Of a DNA stretch of 64,000 nt, positions 16,988 through 26,680 are shown piece after piece (position 1 is the stretch's first letter; each line of letters opens with the position of its first letter). The position numbers and the translations under genes were made by a program. The DNA is taken from NCBI GenBank assembly GCA_020634035.1, contig JACKCM010000004.1:1-64000 (forward strand), written 5' to 3'. The notes under the pieces were generated by a model. That model ran no database searches, was not told the origin of the DNA, and saw only the letters and a program-made list of their open reading frames with translations. This stretch comes from Candidatus Obscuribacterales bacterium. GTDB taxonomy: Bacteria; Cyanobacteriota; Vampirovibrionia; Obscuribacterales; Obscuribacteraceae.

Positions 16988-17671
16988 ATGAGAAAGAGAG
17001 CTCTGTTGAGCCTAGCCCTTGCATTGACTGTTGCAGCGCCCATGGCTTTTGCCCAGGATGCCACAGAGCCAGGAGCGGCACCCGATAAGCCTCGCGCCGA
17101 AGGACGCATGAAGCGTCGCGGACATAAGCCCGGCGGCAAGGCGCACAAACACTACAATTTGAAAGCAATCCAGAAAATTCCCAGCCTTTCTGCCGATCAA
17201 AAAGCAGAGCTAGAGAAGATTCAAAGCGAGCTTGACACCAGTACCGGTCCGCTTCGTGAACAGCTAAAAGCTGCCCGCGCCGATTGGAAGCAGCGCAGAA
17301 AAGCGGCTCCCCCTGCGGCAGAAGGCGCTGAAGGTGGTGACAAAGGTCCCGATCTCGAAGCACGCAAAGCGGAGAAAGAAAAATTCCGCGGTATTATGGA
17401 ACAGATTCACTCCAAGCGTAAAGCCGCCTATGATAAGTCTATCGCCTTGTTGAAAGACGATCAAAAGGCCGAACTCGACAGCGTTATGGCTAAGATGAAA
17501 GAAGAGCACAAAAACCGTCGCATGAACGGAAAAGGCGAAGGCAAGCGTGGTCCGAAAGGCGGCAAGCACATGCGCAAAGGCAAAGGCAAACGCGGCGGCG
17601 GCAACAACCTGGAGAGTGTCTCGAACGAGGCTGCCCCTCCGGCTGATACCGCAGACGGTGATGCTAACTAA
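16988..17671 (+). CDS. Periplasmic Spy/CpxP-like LTxxQ protein
   Basis: A 227-residue protein with a signal peptide (cleavage after about residue 22, AFA-QD). The helical core has two LTxxQ-type motifs, LSADQKAEL at 67-75 and LKDDQKAEL at 155-163, as in Spy/CpxP stress chaperones and metal-binding relatives. The C-terminal 50 residues are unusually basic, rich in Gly, Lys and Arg. A GAGGAG ribosome binding site is present. The inferred role is envelope stress or chaperone; the basic tail could bind nucleic acid or anionic envelope polymer. Confidence 0.7.
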   Translation: MRKRALLSLALALTVAAPMAFAQDATEPGAAPDKPRAEGRMKRRGHKPGGKAHKHYNLKAIQKIPSLSADQKAELEKIQSELDTSTGPLREQLKAARADWKQRRKAAPPAAEGAEGGDKGPDLEARKAEKEKFRGIMEQIHSKRKAAYDKSIALLKDDQKAELDSVMAKMKEEHKNRRMNGKGEGKRGPKGGKHMRKGKGKRGGGNNLESVSNEAAPPADTADGDAN

Positions 17672-17824
17672 TCTCGGTTGGCGACTGGGCAATAGCGACG
17701 AGTGGCACTTCCACTTTAGCTAAAACAATTCAGCTGACGGCAGGTCCGGCAGAGGCGCAGGGAGTCGGGACTCCAGGATGGCGCTAATGTCGGCCCTGCT
17801 GTTTTGAGATGCTGGTGCCAGCGG

Positions 17825-18775
17825 CTAGTCTTTCAAAAACTCTTTGATCCAGCCGGGATACTCAGTGTCGAAATAAGGTCCAGAGATTGCTCTGGCTCCT
17901 TTGTCCGACCAGCTGAAGTTCATCCATACATAGGACTTGTTCTTGTACTCGGCGGGCAGTTCGGGCAGATCTTTTTTCGATGTCACCATCTCTTTGACAC
18001 TGGCGATGGCGTCATCTTGATCTTTCTCTTTGCTGAAGAAATGAGAGTCTTCGATAGAGCCATCGTCTTTCAGCTTCATAGCGACATAGACATCACCATC
18101 TTTGTCGAAGCCTTTCCAGTCTTTGAAGAAGGCAGTGCGCAAGCGGCTGTCGTAGGTCTCTGGGGTTTTGTCCTCGGCGGCTTCGACTGCTTCGCGCTTT
18201 TTCTTGTCAGGGTCTATGCCGAAGCCGGATTTGCACGAGCCGTTCTCGTCTTTGGTGAAAGACTTCCAGTAGTCTTTGTAGACTTTCCAGTTGCCGTCTT
18301 CTTTGACCACGATGATATCACCGGTCATGGAATAGTTGCCTTTGGCTTTTAGCGCCTGTTTTTCGGGCGAAAGTTTGGCAGGCTCGACTTGGTACTCGAC
18401 TCTGTCGGCGGTGGCATTCTTGCTGATCACCTTAAATTCTTTTGGTTGCTCGGCGCGCATCATCTCTAGCATGAACTTATCCATGTCCATGTCGGGCGGC
18501 ACTTCTTTGTTCATCTTGTCCATTTCTTCGAGCTGCTCTTTTCTGTAATAGGGCAGCAGCTCATCGAGCTTCTTGGCTTTGTGAATGGCGTCATAATAGT
18601 TTCGAACAAAAGTATCCGGGTTCTTGGCAAGGGCACCGGCATCGCCTTTTGCCGCTGCTTTCTTCGCCGGCTCTGCGGCGCTGGCGATTCCGGGGGTGGC
18701 TACTTGCACCGCCGGCACAATCAAGCTGAGGGCGATTATAGAGAGCGCATATTTCGACGCTTTGGCTTTGAGCAC
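17825..18775 (-). CDS. Secreted hypothetical protein
   Basis: I read the start as GTG 18775 because AGGAGA stands six bases upstream and the N-terminus then becomes a clean signal peptide (about residues 1-33, ending IASAAEP). The longest frame begins at 18931. The mature 285 residues are rich in Lys, Asp and Glu. Its N-terminal part has a NTF2/DUF4878-like feel: a helix with FVRNYYDAIHKAK, then strands and a GNWKVYKDYW segment typical of secreted fatigue-type lumazine-fold proteins. The C-terminal part is unassigned. The DUF4878-like reading is tentative. Confidence 0.6.
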   Translation of the reverse strand: MLKAKASKYALSIIALSLIVPAVQVATPGIASAAEPAKKAAAKGDAGALAKNPDTFVRNYYDAIHKAKKLDELLPYYRKEQLEEMDKMNKEVPPDMDMDKFMLEMMRAEQPKEFKVISKNATADRVEYQVEPAKLSPEKQALKAKGNYSMTGDIIVVKEDGNWKVYKDYWKSFTKDENGSCKSGFGIDPDKKKREAVEAAEDKTPETYDSRLRTAFFKDWKGFDKDGDVYVAMKLKDDGSIEDSHFFSKEKDQDDAIASVKEMVTSKKDLPELPAEYKNKSYVWMNFSWSDKGARAISGPYFDTEYPGWIKEFLKD

Positions 18776-18970
18776 AACAATTCTCCTTTGACTGATCGGG
18801 ATTTGGTCAAGAAACACAGGTCGACCGGGCATCCGCACATAGTTTACTAGAACCAGGAGAATATTAGGGGTTCTTGGGAAGTTGCCCCTGGAAAGCCGTG
18901 CTGTGACTGGCTCAATTGTGCGATGTCGCAACTATCGGTGTCGCTGAGAGTGGATGCAAAGAGCCGAGCG

Positions 18971-19795
18971 TTAGATAAACCCTGTACAGGAATTCTCTCC
19001 GTAGGTTTTGTAGAAGACTCGACTTTTGTGTTTCAGTAGCTCGGCATCGGAGCAGTTGTAATACTGCGCGCTGTCTTTGACCAGTGTCATGCCGGGAATG
19101 AACCTGTGTTCTCTTCGTATCAAGATGCCATAACTGCCCAGCGCACCCTGATAATTAGTCAAATAGACTTTTACCTGATCACCGTTCGAATCGATTTGTC
19201 TTATCAGCTCTTCAGTCTTTATTGTGTTTGTTTCCCAGCTATCGGCGGCACCAAGGGCGTTCATGGCTGATATCAAGAGACATATTAAGCTGACGGGAAC
19301 CATTATAAATGTCGCAATCATTCTGCTTGGTTTAAATGGATAGGTCAGGTAAGTCATCAAAAGTAGAATGTAATTTAGGCTGAGCCCGGAAGCTATCAAG
19401 ATTGGCACCAGAAGTCGGCGCATGCACGTGACGCCGCCGCGATGGTGGTTGAAGATGCTGATTAGAGCAACTGTAGGAATCAGAAATACCGCTACTTCCG
19501 TAAGATAATATGGCACTCCTGAGAGGAAGACCGGTGTGCCGAAAATTTCTAGAGCGGCAGATAGAACAATGAGAGCTATGCAAGTTCTGTAGACTTCAAC
19601 TGATGTTCGAGTGTCTCGAACCGGTAGCAGGAGCATCAGCAACGGCATCAGAATTGCGAGCAGCTTGAGCCATTTGATCCCTTCATAGAAGAATCCGAAG
19701 ACGACGAAACCTGCGGCTAGAGCCATGCATAGAGTTGGATAGGTTCTTTTCACTGTCTGATCTGGTATCTGCATCTTCTTGTCTGTCAGTCTCAC
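18971..19795 (-). CDS. Hypothetical membrane protein
   Basis: A 274-residue protein with about seven hydrophobic segments in the first 190 residues and a soluble C-terminal part of about 85 residues (including YNCSDAELLKHKSRVFYKTY). The C-terminal part has the look of an extracytoplasmic sensor or binding domain. No family is recognised. Start ATG 19795. Confidence 0.65.
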   Translation of the reverse strand: MRLTDKKMQIPDQTVKRTYPTLCMALAAGFVVFGFFYEGIKWLKLLAILMPLLMLLLPVRDTRTSVEVYRTCIALIVLSAALEIFGTPVFLSGVPYYLTEVAVFLIPTVALISIFNHHRGGVTCMRRLLVPILIASGLSLNYILLLMTYLTYPFKPSRMIATFIMVPVSLICLLISAMNALGAADSWETNTIKTEELIRQIDSNGDQVKVYLTNYQGALGSYGILIRREHRFIPGMTLVKDSAQYYNCSDAELLKHKSRVFYKTYGENSCTGFI

Positions 19796-19989
19796 TTTCG
19801 TCTATACGAAGGCTTGCTTGCTAAATAGGCGCAGGATCTGTTTTCTAACTATGAGTTATAGAGTTCATTACATGCGGCACAAGGGGGGAATCCACCACTC
19901 AGTAGCTTGTCATGGTCCATGGTTTTGTGGACACTAGAAGTAGGTATTCAGCAAGACTCATAGGCGGAAAGTTCATTGGAGATTTTATA

Positions 19990-20604
19990 GTGAATCGCGG
20001 CAGTGATGATGAACTTATTAACAGTCTGGCTATTGCCGCTCCCTGTCCGGCTTCCTGGCAGTCAATGGACGGTGATGAGCGAGTTCGATTTTGCGGGCAA
20101 TGCAAATTGAATGTCTACAACATCTCTGAGATGTCATCGAAAGAGGCTTCAGCCTTGATTCGAGATCGCGAGGGTGAGCGGCTTTGCATAAGGCTTTATC
20201 GACGATTGGATGGAACAGTCATTACCAATAACTGCCCTGTGGGTCTGCGTTGGTTGCGCAGGGCGGCTCAGATATCTGCCGTGGCTGCCGTCGCCACCAT
20301 AGTCTGGCTGGGTTTTATGGACGGAGCCAGTGCTCAAGGACTTGTTGGAGCCCCTGTAGATGTAGGAATGAGGGGTATGGGCACTCGTTTAGAAGGAATT
20401 CCAAAGCCTCATGTGGTGGGAACTAGATCTGGACAATTTGGCATATTGGATGCTAGCGGCATCGCACTCAACTTAAATGTAGTTTTGGCCTATTGTTTTA
20501 TACTCTTCAAATTTCGCAGGCGTTTGAGTTTTATCGCTTTGGCGATGATATTCGTGACAATTTTTGCTGTTCATGGAGCTTTGACAGCAAATTGCATTCA
20601 TTGA
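19990..20604 (+). CDS. Membrane protein with N-terminal cysteine-pair domain
   Basis: I prefer GTG 19990 as start because TTGGAG lies eight bases upstream; the longer frame begins at ATG 19912. The N-terminal domain has the ordered landmarks PCPASW, FCGQCKLNVYN, ERLCIRLYRR and DGTVITNNCPVG. This pattern is common in Planctomycetes and related phyla, and its cysteines probably bind a metal. Three hydrophobic helices follow. The function of the family is unknown to me. Confidence 0.65.
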   Translation: MNRGSDDELINSLAIAAPCPASWQSMDGDERVRFCGQCKLNVYNISEMSSKEASALIRDREGERLCIRLYRRLDGTVITNNCPVGLRWLRRAAQISAVAAVATIVWLGFMDGASAQGLVGAPVDVGMRGMGTRLEGIPKPHVVGTRSGQFGILDASGIALNLNVVLAYCFILFKFRRRLSFIALAMIFVTIFAVHGALTANCIH

Positions 20605-20766
20605 TATTTCTTTGGCTGTGGTGCAAATCCCACGGATGGATCTCTGTGCAGCTCGATTTGTTGCCACTAATAGTAGTGTGCCCGGCTGGAAGACAAGCAG
20701 GCGCTCTTGAGCAAGCGCTAGGTTCTGCAGCTGCGACAGCACACGCTGAACAATGTTCTTTTGGGT

Positions 20767-20772
20767 TATAAT
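20767..20772 (+). promoter_or_regulatory. Putative promoter -10 box
   Basis: A perfect TATAAT lies 41 bases upstream of the gene at 20813. No good -35 box is visible at the right spacing. Confidence 0.3.
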
Positions 20773-20812
20773 CGGCTTCGAAAGTTGAGAATCTGCATTT
20801 GGCAGAGCCTTT

Positions 20813-21415
20813 ATGCTTAACCTATCAGAAGACGACAAACAATTCTATTCTGCCGAGTCGAACTGGCAGGGCGGTCCAATTTTTGAGCTTACAATGTCGT
20901 TGGCTCCCGAAGCCAGAGCGGAAGAAGTCTATAGGTTTCTTTTGGATCGATTCAGTCTGCTGGAATGGGATAAAGTATTCGCAGAGAGTACTCTTGTTAG
21001 ATCCATAATGCCTGTGACAGAAGATGCGCATGTCGGGGTCGCGCACTATGGCTATACAAGCAAGAAAGAGCCTTCTTATTTGCACTATGATGTCGGTATT
21101 CGACCATCCCAGATGGAGCGGTTGCTCGGAGAGTTTCCCATTCCTGGCTCTAAGTGGAGGATTCTGAATAAGGCTACTTTCAAAGTTTTGTTGGAGCTCT
21201 TTATTGAAATCGCTCGGGCTGTTCATAGAGAGTTTCCGCTTGAGTATGCCACTATCAATGATGAAACCTATGCCAAGATTAAGGGCTGCTCAAATCTTGC
21301 TCAGGGTATTTTTATAGACGAGTACTTCGGTCCGATTATTGGCGAAAGCTGCAAGCCGCTTGGTGGAACTATCCAGCTTTCTTATTTGCCGTGGAAAAAG
21401 CAAGACTCGAATTAG
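20813..21415 (+). CDS. Hypothetical protein
   Basis: A 200-residue soluble protein with no signal peptide. It alternates strands and helices (for example GPIFELTMSLAPEARAEEVYRFLLDRF), and a repeat-like alpha-beta layout is possible. Nothing is recognised. It lies 20 bases before the helical-repeat gene at 21436, so the two are probably co-transcribed. Confidence 0.6.
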   Translation: MLNLSEDDKQFYSAESNWQGGPIFELTMSLAPEARAEEVYRFLLDRFSLLEWDKVFAESTLVRSIMPVTEDAHVGVAHYGYTSKKEPSYLHYDVGIRPSQMERLLGEFPIPGSKWRILNKATFKVLLELFIEIARAVHREFPLEYATINDETYAKIKGCSNLAQGIFIDEYFGPIIGESCKPLGGTIQLSYLPWKKQDSN

Positions 21416-21435
21416 GAGTTGATCTGCAGTAAACT

Positions 21436-22908
21436 ATGGCGATGGACGCACACGCAGTAGCCAGGGCACTAGATACAGACCGGTCTCCGGAAATTCTGGA
21501 GACGGCAAAAAGTATTCTTGAAAAGGAGCCCAGGCAGCCTCTGGCGCACAACATTCTCAAGCGTCTTGTCGAAATCCAAGGGCGTGACAAGCTTGGTCCC
21601 TGGGTGGATTCCTGGGTGGGTAACGGCAAAGAAGTTCATAGTTTGCGTCGCGCGCTTTCTCTGATGCCGACTGATCATGTGGTTAAGAGCGCCAGGAAAT
21701 TCCTGCGCAAAGATATTCAAAATCCCTGGTCAGGAGAGCTTGTTCTGTTTTTGCTTCGCGACCATGCAGATGATGAAGCAGCTGCACTGGCGAAGAAGTG
21801 GTTTCGAGAGTTTGGCTATTCGAAGAGTTGTGGATATGCAGTTTGCCGGTTGCTGCTCGAAAGAGACCCTGATTTCGCAAGTCCGGGAGCTTTGAAAGGT
21901 TACTCAGAGAACGAAGATTGCGACAAAATATTGAGCAGTTTGATAAAGGTTCTTCCATCCGATCAAGTGAAAGAGAGCGCTTTGAAATATTTGCTCAATT
22001 TTCCTGGAGCGCTTAGTTCTGCCTTCTTGCTGCGTGATTTGATAGATGGAAAACTATTGCCGGAGCCGGAGAAGCAGATCGACTTCTGGATAGAGAGTGG
22101 TGGCAAGAGTGATGGAAGGAGTGACATTCTAGTTGAAGTTGTCTGCTCATATTTAAAGCATATTGGAAGCACTGACTATATTCTGGAGCTGCTGCGCAAG
22201 TACGCAGGAAATCGAACTCCAAAAAGTGTCTGGGCAATTCGCAATCTCGTTCTTGCCGATAAATCCGAGCAGACTGCCAACTGGCTCTATCAGCTTCTCG
22301 AAAGGTGCCCGGATCACAAAAATATTCCTTATGTTATAGAAGTGCTCGCCTGGAAAGGTGATCCGAAGTTGATACCGCATGCACTATCTTTTCTGCGCCG
22401 CTGCCAAGATGAGGACGCGCGGTTGACCATCGTTGCCGCAATGTTGGAGAACGATATAGTTGATGAAGAGATCCTTTCTGTGGCGGACGCCCATATCGCC
22501 GAGTGTGGATTTGAACGGGCGGCGTTTGGTATTAGAGACAACATAGCTCGTCACCGTAAAGAAAAATACCTGCCGCTGATTAAGGATAAACTCGAGGATA
22601 GCAGCAGTTCACTATTTGTCAGGCTTAATTATGCCATCGAATATTTGACTCTGTCCGGTGAGCGTCTTGAATCCGCGCTCAAGGTTTTGACTGAGTGGCG
22701 TGACTATTATCCCAGATTGGTGCATGACGAATTGGGCAGCCCGGCTCCGCGAAATCACGCCAGATATCTGGCATACCTGCTCGACTTCGAACCTGCCGAC
22801 AGCGTATGGCAAGATGCAGAGAAGTGGCTTCAGGAATTTGAAGACAAAGATCCGGAACATGCGTTTGATGTTCGAAAGGCTATGAATAGAGCAACTTCTA
22901 GAAAATAG
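21436..22908 (+). CDS. Helical-repeat (HEAT-like) protein
   Basis: A 490-residue soluble protein composed of repeating helix pairs with an average period of about 35-40 residues, containing motifs such as SARKFLRK, ALAKKWFREFG and ESALKYLLNFP. It is compatible with a HEAT or TPR-like solenoid that binds another protein. There is no catalytic motif, signal peptide or membrane helix. It shows general resemblance to the HEAT-like protein at 56401-57723, but I cannot show homology by eye. Confidence 0.6.
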   Translation: MAMDAHAVARALDTDRSPEILETAKSILEKEPRQPLAHNILKRLVEIQGRDKLGPWVDSWVGNGKEVHSLRRALSLMPTDHVVKSARKFLRKDIQNPWSGELVLFLLRDHADDEAAALAKKWFREFGYSKSCGYAVCRLLLERDPDFASPGALKGYSENEDCDKILSSLIKVLPSDQVKESALKYLLNFPGALSSAFLLRDLIDGKLLPEPEKQIDFWIESGGKSDGRSDILVEVVCSYLKHIGSTDYILELLRKYAGNRTPKSVWAIRNLVLADKSEQTANWLYQLLERCPDHKNIPYVIEVLAWKGDPKLIPHALSFLRRCQDEDARLTIVAAMLENDIVDEEILSVADAHIAECGFERAAFGIRDNIARHRKEKYLPLIKDKLEDSSSSLFVRLNYAIEYLTLSGERLESALKVLTEWRDYYPRLVHDELGSPAPRNHARYLAYLLDFEPADSVWQDAEKWLQEFEDKDPEHAFDVRKAMNRATSRK

Positions 22909-23057
22909 ATACAGCCATCAACCGACCTAAAAATGGACCACCGGCAGGACTAGCTCTTGGCTGACTGGGAGCGGATAGATGATCTTTGAAATGCTAGAAT
23001 CGACTCTATTGCTGCGCGCATTCGATTTACAGTCAGGGGGTCCAGGTTTCTTTACTT

Positions 23058-24758
23058 ATGAAAAAGCTGATTCTCGGAAGTATCGTCACGGCTCTCCTTT
23101 TGAATTCGGCCGTAGGTGTTGGTGCTAGCTTCGCCGCCGGAGAGCAATTTCGCAATGCCGGCATCATTGCCTACAAGGCAAAAAATTACAAGTCAGCCGT
23201 TCAATATCTAGAAAAGGCTCTAGCCGCAGGCGATGGATCACCCGACTGCTACATTTATCTTGCCGGGGCTCACCTGGGCAGTGGCAATTACGAGCAGGCT
23301 GTTCAGCGCTATCTAGAAGCCAGTGAGGCTTTCAAAGGGCTGCCTGCAGCCACGCAAGCCGAGTCAATTTTGAAGCGTATCGACCCTAAAGGGCAATGGC
23401 AAGCCAGAGTCAAAGCCAAAATGGAAGCGAAGAAAGCGTCCAGTCAGCCAACCGCGAAGTCCACCTACACCCCGGATACAATGGCGGGGCGGTTCGCCGA
23501 TAAACGGCTGGTAATGAGTGATGCTGAATACAAAGCAGAGTTCGATTCGCTGCCGACTCGCGCCAACGTGCCTGTGGCATCAAGCGGTTATGTCCAGGTC
23601 GGTTTGAACGGCAAGCCCTTAACTTTGAAATTTGGGAGAAGTTGGGAATCTATTGTGACTGTCAAGGACCTTGAGAAAGTTGGCTTGAAACCACCGGATA
23701 GAGTGCCGGATGAGATCAAGAGAGTTCCGAATTCCAACATCGATAATAAGATATGGAAGACCGCTTATACAGTTGATCTAGCTGGTATGAAGCGCAAAGT
23801 TCCCTTCACTATTGTGACTAACCCACAGGGTTTCCCTACGCTGGGGCATGCGTTTTTTGAGGATTTAAAGTTTACCCCTGGTGGTCCCGGGTTTATGGTG
23901 CTCAATAAAGAAAAAGGGGCTTCTGTAAAAGGCAAGCAAGCAACAATCGCCGATTATAAAAGTGAATATGCCAGTCTGCCGGACAAAGCAGAGTTTCGCT
24001 ACACCCCGGGTGAGCAAGGACATATGATTGTCACAGCTTACGTAAATAATCGTCCGATTCAGTGTATGTTTGATACCGGTGCCAGTGGCTTTTTCGGTGT
24101 CACGCATTGTGCAAGTGTTGGAATCAATCCCCCGAGACCAACGGACAAAGCCGATGGCGTGACACGGGGCTGGGCTGGTAAATCTGTGCCGGTCTACAAT
24201 CGGACTGCTAAGGTGAGAATCGGTAACTTGACCAGAACATTGCCGGTGCGAGTGTCACCAATGTGGAACGAGATGCCTTTGCTGGGGCAGGAGTTTTTGA
24301 GAGATTATCGCTACTCTATAGACCAGGCGGGTAAGCGCGTGGAACTCTGGAAGAAAACCGCTGCCACAGCTGAGACAAAGCGAAGCTTTAATCGTTTGTA
24401 TGATATTCCATGTAAGGTAGAGAATGATCGCGAGTACGTGTCTGTCAAGATCGGTGAAGGCGTGGTTAGTGATGTTTTGATAGATACTGGTGCTTCGAAC
24501 ACCATCGTTTCAATGGAAGATGCCCGCAGTCTGGGACTTTTTATAGACCCGAACGGTCCTTATTCTACATTTTCCGGTGTCGGTGGTGGTGTGAAAATGT
24601 ATCCGGTTTTTGCTGATATTGAACTTGGCCCAATTAAGAAGTCCGGATTCCGCGTTCTTGTAGGTGGTCACGCCGGCTCTGCGATTGGTCAGGATTTTAT
24701 GTCGGGTTGGCGTTTTACTGTTGATAGAGAAGCGAAGTTGTTGCGCTTTTTCCATTGA
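23058..24758 (+). CDS. Secreted TPR protein with three retropepsin-like domains
   Basis: A 566-residue protein. A signal peptide (1-27) is followed by two or three TPR units (28-110). Three aspartyl-protease-like (gag-asp) domains then run in tandem. Domains two and three have the active-site motif DTGAS at 339-343 and 476-480, and each ends with an [LI]G-x-x-F segment (409-418, 543-552). The first (about 177-271) keeps the end motif LGHAFF but has FGRS at 192-195 in place of DTGAS, so it is probably inactive. Retropepsin domains work as dimers, so domains two and three may pair within one chain. The substrate is unknown. Confidence 0.82.
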   Translation: MKKLILGSIVTALLLNSAVGVGASFAAGEQFRNAGIIAYKAKNYKSAVQYLEKALAAGDGSPDCYIYLAGAHLGSGNYEQAVQRYLEASEAFKGLPAATQAESILKRIDPKGQWQARVKAKMEAKKASSQPTAKSTYTPDTMAGRFADKRLVMSDAEYKAEFDSLPTRANVPVASSGYVQVGLNGKPLTLKFGRSWESIVTVKDLEKVGLKPPDRVPDEIKRVPNSNIDNKIWKTAYTVDLAGMKRKVPFTIVTNPQGFPTLGHAFFEDLKFTPGGPGFMVLNKEKGASVKGKQATIADYKSEYASLPDKAEFRYTPGEQGHMIVTAYVNNRPIQCMFDTGASGFFGVTHCASVGINPPRPTDKADGVTRGWAGKSVPVYNRTAKVRIGNLTRTLPVRVSPMWNEMPLLGQEFLRDYRYSIDQAGKRVELWKKTAATAETKRSFNRLYDIPCKVENDREYVSVKIGEGVVSDVLIDTGASNTIVSMEDARSLGLFIDPNGPYSTFSGVGGGVKMYPVFADIELGPIKKSGFRVLVGGHAGSAIGQDFMSGWRFTVDREAKLLRFFH

Positions 24759-24830
24759 TGCGTGCTGCCTGGGCCATAATTGCTTTCAGGATAACTTTAT
24801 ATCAAATTCAAATCACTAGAAGTAAGCGAT

Positions 24831-25340
24831 TCATGATGGAGATTCGCTGCCGCCGGATGCGAGAATGAGGCAAGTCTTCAGTGATTTGAGGTTTTTTCTT
24901 GTTGTAATGCAACAGAGTTCTAGAATTTCGCTCAGGGTGTCACCGTTGTCACCCCAGAATCTATGCAGTCCATAATAAGGATTCGTTCTCACTCCCAGGC
25001 ATTTGCCATTCCTAAAGTATAGGAACACCTCTCTGTTCTTATGCGCAGACCAGATCTCATCAGCTTCGGGAATAAATTCATTCCAGCGGATTCTCTCTAC
25101 TTTTGCATCATGTTGACAGAGTGCTAAGAGTTCTTCTCTCGAGTATTTTGTCAGTGGATTAGATTCCCAGACAACCCTGTTGGCTTTGTGCACCGACATC
25201 ATGGACTGGTTCATATACTTGTCTATGGCGATGGTAGTCTCGTCGATTGGGTAGATGAGAGCGCTAGCTAAAGCGATTTTGAATCCGGTTGTGATGCCGA
25301 GTATCAGGGAGAGCGAGAAGATTAAAATGCCTAAGCGCAT
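24831..25340 (-). CDS. Secreted hypothetical protein
   Basis: A 169-residue protein with an N-terminal hydrophobic signal or anchor (residues 3-25). It contains several Trp and Cys residues and a WNEF/WSAHKNR stretch but no recognised motif. The start overlaps the end of the upstream membrane protein by ten bases, indicating translational coupling. Confidence 0.6.
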   Translation of the reverse strand: MRLGILIFSLSLILGITTGFKIALASALIYPIDETTIAIDKYMNQSMMSVHKANRVVWESNPLTKYSREELLALCQHDAKVERIRWNEFIPEADEIWSAHKNREVFLYFRNGKCLGVRTNPYYGLHRFWGDNGDTLSEILELCCITTRKNLKSLKTCLILASGGSESPS

Positions 25341-26053
25341 AGTTCTCTGTTCTCTGCCTTATCTGCAATCACCGGCAGTGCCTGGGCCATCGACAGAAGC
25401 TTCCGCGAATAGTAATCCGCTTCTTCGTAGTCACCGGTCATGACGAAGAAGTCGACCAGCTTGCTGACGTCTTCGAATTTGTCCGGAGACAACTTTCTGG
25501 CAGCTTCTAGTTCAGAGACCTTTACAAAGAACGGGGATGGTAGGTTAAAATTGTTTTTGGCTGCAGTCAATGCAAGAGCGGCTGCTATGCTGGTCATTAA
25601 TACAAAATATAGAACTGGGGAGAATTTAACCAGCCAGATGACGGCGATTCCAAAACCTATGCCGAGAGCGGGGCTGATTAAAATACATATGACGAGTATG
25701 AAGAGTATGGCGGGTATGAAGGCTATCAAGCAAGCAGCTCTTATTAGCTTGTATTTAGTACGCCTGTGTTTTGCTGCTCTTAAACTACGTTTTCGTCTTT
25801 CTTTTGCGAAGATTATATAGTCAGGTTTGCTGAAGAGAAGAGCATTGATTTGTGCGCCGATTGCTGCTATGCCGAGTACGAAGAAAAGATAGATAGATGG
25901 TGGATAAAATGGCATTAGAGCAAAAGACAGAACGAGAAGTGATAGGCCGTAGAAATATGTAGCACAAGTTTGTCTTCTTCTTTTTAGAAGATGAAATGTG
26001 ACCGGGCCGATCTCATCCGCGGTGACATTGTCTCTGTAGAGTTTGCTGATCAT
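25331..26053 (-). CDS. Hypothetical membrane protein
   Basis: A 240-residue protein with four to five hydrophobic segments (near 33-50, 53-70, 102-122, 126-142 and 146-162), a basic cytoplasmic loop of about 25 residues between the second and third, and a soluble C-terminal helical hairpin that looks TPR-like (GDYEEADYYSRKLLSMA). It forms a two-gene unit with 24831-25340. No family is recognised. Confidence 0.6.
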   Translation of the reverse strand: MISKLYRDNVTADEIGPVTFHLLKRRRQTCATYFYGLSLLVLSFALMPFYPPSIYLFFVLGIAAIGAQINALLFSKPDYIIFAKERRKRSLRAAKHRRTKYKLIRAACLIAFIPAILFILVICILISPALGIGFGIAVIWLVKFSPVLYFVLMTSIAAALALTAAKNNFNLPSPFFVKVSELEAARKLSPDKFEDVSKLVDFFVMTGDYEEADYYSRKLLSMAQALPVIADKAENRELCA

Positions 26054-26148
26054 AATATATTGATTCTATATCGAAGGCAGAGAAGTCGGAAGGGGAGATC
26101 CACCACTTCAGCCGATGGCTTGCGCCTGGATATATCTTGTGTTAATAT

Positions 26149-26164
26149 GCAACCAAAAGGTTGC
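26149..26164. promoter_or_regulatory. ArsR-type operator upstream of the SRPBCC gene
   Basis: A perfect inverted repeat GCAACC-AAAA-GGTTGC lies 22 bases before the SRPBCC start. From memory, CAACC-xxxx-GGTTG repeats are common ahead of linked SRPBCC/ArsR genes, so this is probably the autoregulatory site of the ArsR protein at 26637. Confidence 0.6.
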
Positions 26165-26186
26165 GTAAAGCAAAGGAGCCTATTTA

Positions 26187-26680
26187 TGCCAACGCCAGAA
26201 TCCACGACGGATCGTATCGTTAAGCAAGTACTGTTAAAAGCGCCGGTAGACAGAGTCTGGCGCGCTTTGTCTGACTATCGCGAGTTCAGCCAATGGTTTT
26301 GTGTGAATTTAGATCAGCCCTTCGAGACCGGCAAAACCAACCGCGGTCAGCTTACCTACCCGGGCTATGAGCACCTTACGATGGAGCTCGCGGTGCACAA
26401 GATGGAGAAGGAGAAGCTTTTCTCTTACCACTGGCACCCCTATGCCGTGGACCCCTCAAAAGATTATTCGAGCGAGCCCCCGACCCTGGTCGAGTTTATC
26501 TTAGAGTCCCAGGACGGCGGCACTCTGCTGACTGTGATTGAATCCGGCTTCGATGCGCTGCCCACCGAGCGACGCGATGAAGCCTGGAGAATGAACGATG
26601 GTGGCTGGACTGAGCAAGTTGCGAACATAGAAACGTATGTCAACCAAGAATCGAGAGAAAGTAATCCGGCAGTTTCATAG
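26187..26680 (+). CDS. SRPBCC (AHSA1-type) domain protein
   Basis: I place the start at ATG 26187, which has AGGAG upstream; the longer open frame from 25991 runs through the operator region and is not used. About 164 residues have the activator-of-Hsp90 (AHSA1) START-like fold pattern: VLLKAPVDRVWRALSDYREFSQWF at the beginning and WTEQVANIETYV at the end. The fold makes a hydrophobic cavity for a small ligand that cannot be named. It overlaps the ArsR gene by 44 bases, a common pairing. Confidence 0.8.

Noticed and set aside
25991..26186. N-terminal extension of the SRPBCC gene
   Set aside because: The extension spans the operator-like inverted repeat, and ATG 26187 has a good ribosome binding site.
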